Below are positions 60,867 through 64,000 of a stretch of DNA of 64,000 nucleotides, in pieces; the stretch's first letter is position 1, and each line of letters starts with the position of its first letter. A program made the position numbers and the translations under genes. The notes beneath the pieces were generated by a model. It searched no databases. It had not been told where the DNA came from and saw only the letters and a program-made list of their open reading frames with translations. Source of the DNA: Bryobacterales bacterium (GTDB lineage: Bacteria; Acidobacteriota; Terriglobia; Bryobacterales; Bryobacteraceae); NCBI GenBank assembly GCA_003167495.1, contig PMSX01000072.1, forward strand, positions 41,685 through 105,684. The letters run 5' to 3'.

Positions 60867-63800
60867 GCCCGCAGCTGTTCCAGCGCGTGAGAGAAATTTA
60901 CCATGCCGCCTTGGACTTGCCGTCGGATGAGCGCTCCTCGTTCCTGGAGCAGGCCTGTTCCGGCGATGCCGCTTTGCAGCACGAAGTCGGGTCGCTGTTG
61001 AATGCGGACGCGGAGGCCGACACATTCCTGGCCAGCGCCGCCGAAGCCGCATTGAACACGCAGCCGCTTGGAGTTGCCGGCTTGCCCCTTACCGGCCGCA
61101 TTCTCGGTTTCTATGACGTCCTTTCGCCCTTGGGGGCGGGCGGCATGGGGGAAGTTTATCTCGCCTGCGACACGCGGTTGGGACGAAATGTTGCCATCAA
61201 GCTACTCCCCGACAGCCACCGCCTGGATTCCGAGCGCATCCGGCGGTTCGAGCGCGAAGCGCGCGCTGCTTCCGCACTCAATCATCCGAACATCATCACA
61301 ATTTATGACATCGGATCGTGCGACGCCGGGCGGTTCATAGTCATGGAACTGGTGGAAGGCTTGACCCTGCGCGAAATGCTGGCCGCTGGTCCCGGGCTGG
61401 CCTCGCTTGCTCCCTTGGGCGGCCAGATCGCAAAGGCGCTGGCCGTTGCGCATGCCGCTGGGATTATTCATCGTGACATCAAACCCGCTAATATCATGGT
61501 TCGCAAGGACGGCTACGTGAAAGTGCTGGACTTCGGACTGGCACGATTGGTCCGCGAAGCCGAGGGCCCGAGACCGCTCGATGTAACCAACCCAGGCCAG
61601 ATATTAGGGACTGTCGCGTACATGTCTCCGGAACAGGCTCGCGGGGAGAACTTAGGGGCGTCCTCGGATGTGTTTTCGCTCGGAACGATTTTCTACGAGA
61701 TGGCCACGGGCAGACATCCGTTTCGTGCCGACTCCCCGGTCGCGACGCTCTATGCAATTCATTCGCGGGCTTTGGCTCCACCCTCTACATTAAATCCGCA
61801 CATCCCGCAGCCGCTGGAAGCTATGATCCTGGCCATGCTACACAAGGACCCATCCCAGCGGCCCACGGCGGCGGAAGTGGATGCAACGCTGAGCGGAGGT
61901 GTTTGGACCGCCGGCCGCGCTCCTTCAGAACCAAGTGCCCGTCAGTCCCAGAATCTGCCTCTGCAAAGGACGCCGCTGATCGGGCGGCGAGCGGAACGCT
62001 CGGCACTACAGCCTCTTCTGCTGGATCCTGAAATCCGTCTGATCACCCTGACCGGTCCTGGAGGCACTGGGAAAACCCGGCTGGCGGTTCAGGCAGCCGC
62101 CGACGCGGTCGACGTGTTTCCCGGTGGGATTCGTTTCGTGAACTTGGCGCCTCTCTCCGACCCGACGCTCGTCGTCTCCGCGATCGCCCTGGCCCTGGGA
62201 ATTCGCGAAACGCCCGGACGCTCCCTGATCGAAGTGGTCAAAGAGCAACTGGCGAGCGTCGGCCCGATGCTGCTCGTTTTGGACAACTTCGAGCAGGTCG
62301 CGGCCGCGGCGCCGGAGGTTTCCGAGATTCTCGACGCTTGTCCCGCCGTAAAGGCCATGGTGACCAGCCGCACCGTTCTCCGCGTCTATGGCGAGCGCGA
62401 ATTTTCAGTTCCGCCACTGCCTGTTCCGGAACCCAATGCACCGCTCTCGCCGGGCCGACTGCTCGATTTTCCATCCGTCGCACTGTTCGTGCAACGTGCT
62501 AAGGCCGTGAAGCCCGATTTTTCTTTGACTATGCAGAACGCCGAATCCATCGTCCAGATCTGCCGGCGCCTGGACGGTCTGCCGCTCGCGATCGAGCTGG
62601 CCGCTGCCAGAGTCAAGATCCTGCCCCCCGCCGGCCTGCTCGCCCGTCTCGCGAGTAGCCTGGAATTGTTGACGGCCGGCGCTCGAGACCTGCCCGAACG
62701 GCAGCGCACTTTGAGGCGCGCGATCGACTGGAGTTACGATCTCCTGACACCGTCCGAACAAAAGTTGTTCCGTCGCCTTGCGGTTTTTGTGGGTGGCTGT
62801 ACGCTCGAAGCGGCCGAGGCCGTCTGCGACGCACATGAAGATTTAGGGGCTGAGCTACTGGACGCGATCACATCGCTGGTTGATAAGAGCCTGTTAAGCC
62901 AGACGGGACCCGGTGACGCCGAGCCGCGCTTCAGCATGCTCCAAACCATCCGTGAATACGGCGGAGAACGGCTCCAGCAGAGTGGCGAGCTCTCGAACGT
63001 CAAGCGAGCCCATGCGGCCTATTGCCTGGTCTTGGCCGAGGAAAGCGCCGCCGATATGGCCCCGGCTGAGCGGGAGGCTTGGTTCGACCGTTGCGATGCA
63101 GAGCATGATAATTTCCGGGCAGCCATCGAATATCTGATCGAGTCGGCCAATTCCGAGTGGGGTCTGCGTCTGGGAGGCGCCCTATTCTGGTTCTGGGAGT
63201 CCCGCGAGCATCTGACGGAAGGGCGCCGGTCGCTCGCGGTGCTGCTTGGAATACCGGAAACGAATCCTGTGAGCCTGTACCGCGCTCGAGCCCTGTATGC
63301 GGCAGGGGTCCTCGCAGATGCCCAACTCGATTTCGATTCGGCCCACCAGCTGATGAACCTTAGCCTCGAAATCCAATGCCAGCTCGGTAATACACACGGC
63401 ATTGCGACTGTAGAAAGCGCGCTTGCGATCATCTCTAATAAAGCTGGACGCTATGATCAAGCGCGCTCGCATATCGAGCGAGCGCTCGTGCTGTGGAAAG
63501 AGCTGGGCTCCAGCAAGTTTGTCCTGGGCCTCAGTAATCTCGCCAACATCGCGAAAAAACAGGGCGACTATTCAATCGCGCGAACCGCCTATGAAACCAC
63601 CTTGGAGGCTTTCCGATCGGCCGGCGACAACAGCGGGATGGCGGTTGCGCTAAATGGTCTGGGCGACGTGGCCGCCGCACAGGACGACTTGCAGAACGCG
63701 CGCCGGCTATATGAGGAAAGCCTGACGCAGTTTCAGCAAATCGGCGATTCCTGGGGGATCGCCGGCGTGCTCCGCGACCTTGGGGATCTTGCCCTCCGTG

Positions 63801-64000
63801 GAGGCGATTATGGCCGTGCTTCAAGTCTTTACAAAGAGGCTGTCGCCATCTTTCACAAACTGGGACACCGCCGCGGAATGGCAGTCGTGCTTGATCAGCT
63901 CGCCGCGTGTGCCAGCAAGAGCGATCGGCCCGATTGGGCGCTTAAGCTGGCGAGCGCAGCGGCGGCCATGCGCGAAAATCTGGGAATCTCTGTCTCGACA
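60863..64000 (+). CDS. Ser/Thr protein kinase fused to NB-ARC-type ATPase and TPR repeats (partial)
   Basis: An at least 1046-residue regulator, cut by the window end. Residues 1-75 form a small helical N-terminal domain typical of sigma-linked kinases. The kinase domain (about 80-345) has LGAGGMGEVYLA, VAIKLL (K113), IIHRDIKPANIMV (D205), LDFGLARL and MSPEQARGE. An AfsR/LuxR-like NTPase follows, with P-loop GPGGTGKTR near residue 400, LLVLDNFEQV, VTSRTVL and LDGLPLAIELAAARV. Tetratricopeptide repeats start near residue 790 (for example ALNGLGDVAAAQDDLQNARRLYEESL, key residues LG..A...GD...A...YE). It overlaps the sigma factor gene by four bases. Such fusions are signalling STAND proteins; the trigger is unknown. 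Confidence 0.92.
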   Translation, partial: MSPQLFQRVREIYHAALDLPSDERSSFLEQACSGDAALQHEVGSLLNADAEADTFLASAAEAALNTQPLGVAGLPLTGRILGFYDVLSPLGAGGMGEVYLACDTRLGRNVAIKLLPDSHRLDSERIRRFEREARAASALNHPNIITIYDIGSCDAGRFIVMELVEGLTLREMLAAGPGLASLAPLGGQIAKALAVAHAAGIIHRDIKPANIMVRKDGYVKVLDFGLARLVREAEGPRPLDVTNPGQILGTVAYMSPEQARGENLGASSDVFSLGTIFYEMATGRHPFRADSPVATLYAIHSRALAPPSTLNPHIPQPLEAMILAMLHKDPSQRPTAAEVDATLSGGVWTAGRAPSEPSARQSQNLPLQRTPLIGRRAERSALQPLLLDPEIRLITLTGPGGTGKTRLAVQAAADAVDVFPGGIRFVNLAPLSDPTLVVSAIALALGIRETPGRSLIEVVKEQLASVGPMLLVLDNFEQVAAAAPEVSEILDACPAVKAMVTSRTVLRVYGEREFSVPPLPVPEPNAPLSPGRLLDFPSVALFVQRAKAVKPDFSLTMQNAESIVQICRRLDGLPLAIELAAARVKILPPAGLLARLASSLELLTAGARDLPERQRTLRRAIDWSYDLLTPSEQKLFRRLAVFVGGCTLEAAEAVCDAHEDLGAELLDAITSLVDKSLLSQTGPGDAEPRFSMLQTIREYGGERLQQSGELSNVKRAHAAYCLVLAEESAADMAPAEREAWFDRCDAEHDNFRAAIEYLIESANSEWGLRLGGALFWFWESREHLTEGRRSLAVLLGIPETNPVSLYRARALYAAGVLADAQLDFDSAHQLMNLSLEIQCQLGNTHGIATVESALAIISNKAGRYDQARSHIERALVLWKELGSSKFVLGLSNLANIAKKQGDYSIARTAYETTLEAFRSAGDNSGMAVALNGLGDVAAAQDDLQNARRLYEESLTQFQQIGDSWGIAGVLRDLGDLALRGGDYGRASSLYKEAVAIFHKLGHRRGMAVVLDQLAACASKSDRPDWALKLASAAAAMRENLGISVST

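Overview
The window is 64 kb of bacterial chromosome, GC-rich and densely coded on both strands. The gene content suggests an Acidobacteriota member of the Bryobacterales/Solibacter kind: large Ser/Thr kinases, an ECF sigma factor paired with a kinase-TPR fusion, a kumamolisin-type peptidase, a PQQ dehydrogenase with an N-terminal cytochrome c, and several RND pumps. No rRNA or tRNA gene was seen, so this assignment is inferred from gene families only.

Layout. Bases 1-3.2 kb hold the start of aceE (cut by the window edge), a DHH phosphoesterase and a VapBC-like toxin-antitoxin pair. Bases 3.2-9.9 kb hold a marR-emrA-emrB drug-efflux operon, a GyrI-like effector-binding protein, an SDR oxidoreductase, a glycosidase-like TIM barrel and a methyltransferase. 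Bases 10-15.5 kb hold a CHASE3 histidine kinase, an M50-like protease, ftsY, ribD and ribE. Bases 15.6-25.4 kb hold the PQQ dehydrogenase, three small proteins (an Ala-rich exported protein, YidB-like, ComEA-like), a giant 1805-residue kinase with PEGA repeats and a GlsB-like membrane protein. Bases 25.4-30.7 kb hold an S53 peptidase with a free-standing copy of its prodomain, an LpxL-type acyltransferase, mnmA and an IscS/NifS cysteine desulfurase. Bases 30.8-32.0 kb are a decayed, truncated IS3-family element. Bases 32-50.8 kb hold two two-component systems, two complete RND-type tripartite pumps, a DUF2306-like membrane protein and a YncE-like beta-propeller.

The most interesting region is 50.9-57.9 kb. 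It reads as a streptolysin S-like (TOMM/LAP, thiazole/oxazole-modified peptide) gene cluster. Two tiny precursor genes, both missed by ordinary gene calling because of their size (38 and 39 codons), have SagA-like leaders ending in PGG and 15-residue Cys/Ser/Thr-rich cores. They bracket genes for a SagC-like E1/leader-binding protein, a SagD-like YcaO cyclodehydratase ending in PxPxP, two CPBP (SagE-like) membrane proteins and a cytochrome P450. A SagB-like azoline dehydrogenase follows the second precursor. The two cores differ only by Cys/Ser exchanges at three positions. The cluster is flanked by an imperfect 53-bp direct repeat (50854-50906 and 58863-58915). The P450, the duplicated precursor and the non-Firmicute host make it look like an undescribed member of the family.

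Downstream are a VOC (glyoxalase/bleomycin-resistance fold) protein, a secreted peroxiredoxin, a small exported coiled-coil protein, and an ECF sigma factor overlapping a kinase/NB-ARC/TPR regulator that runs off the end of the window.
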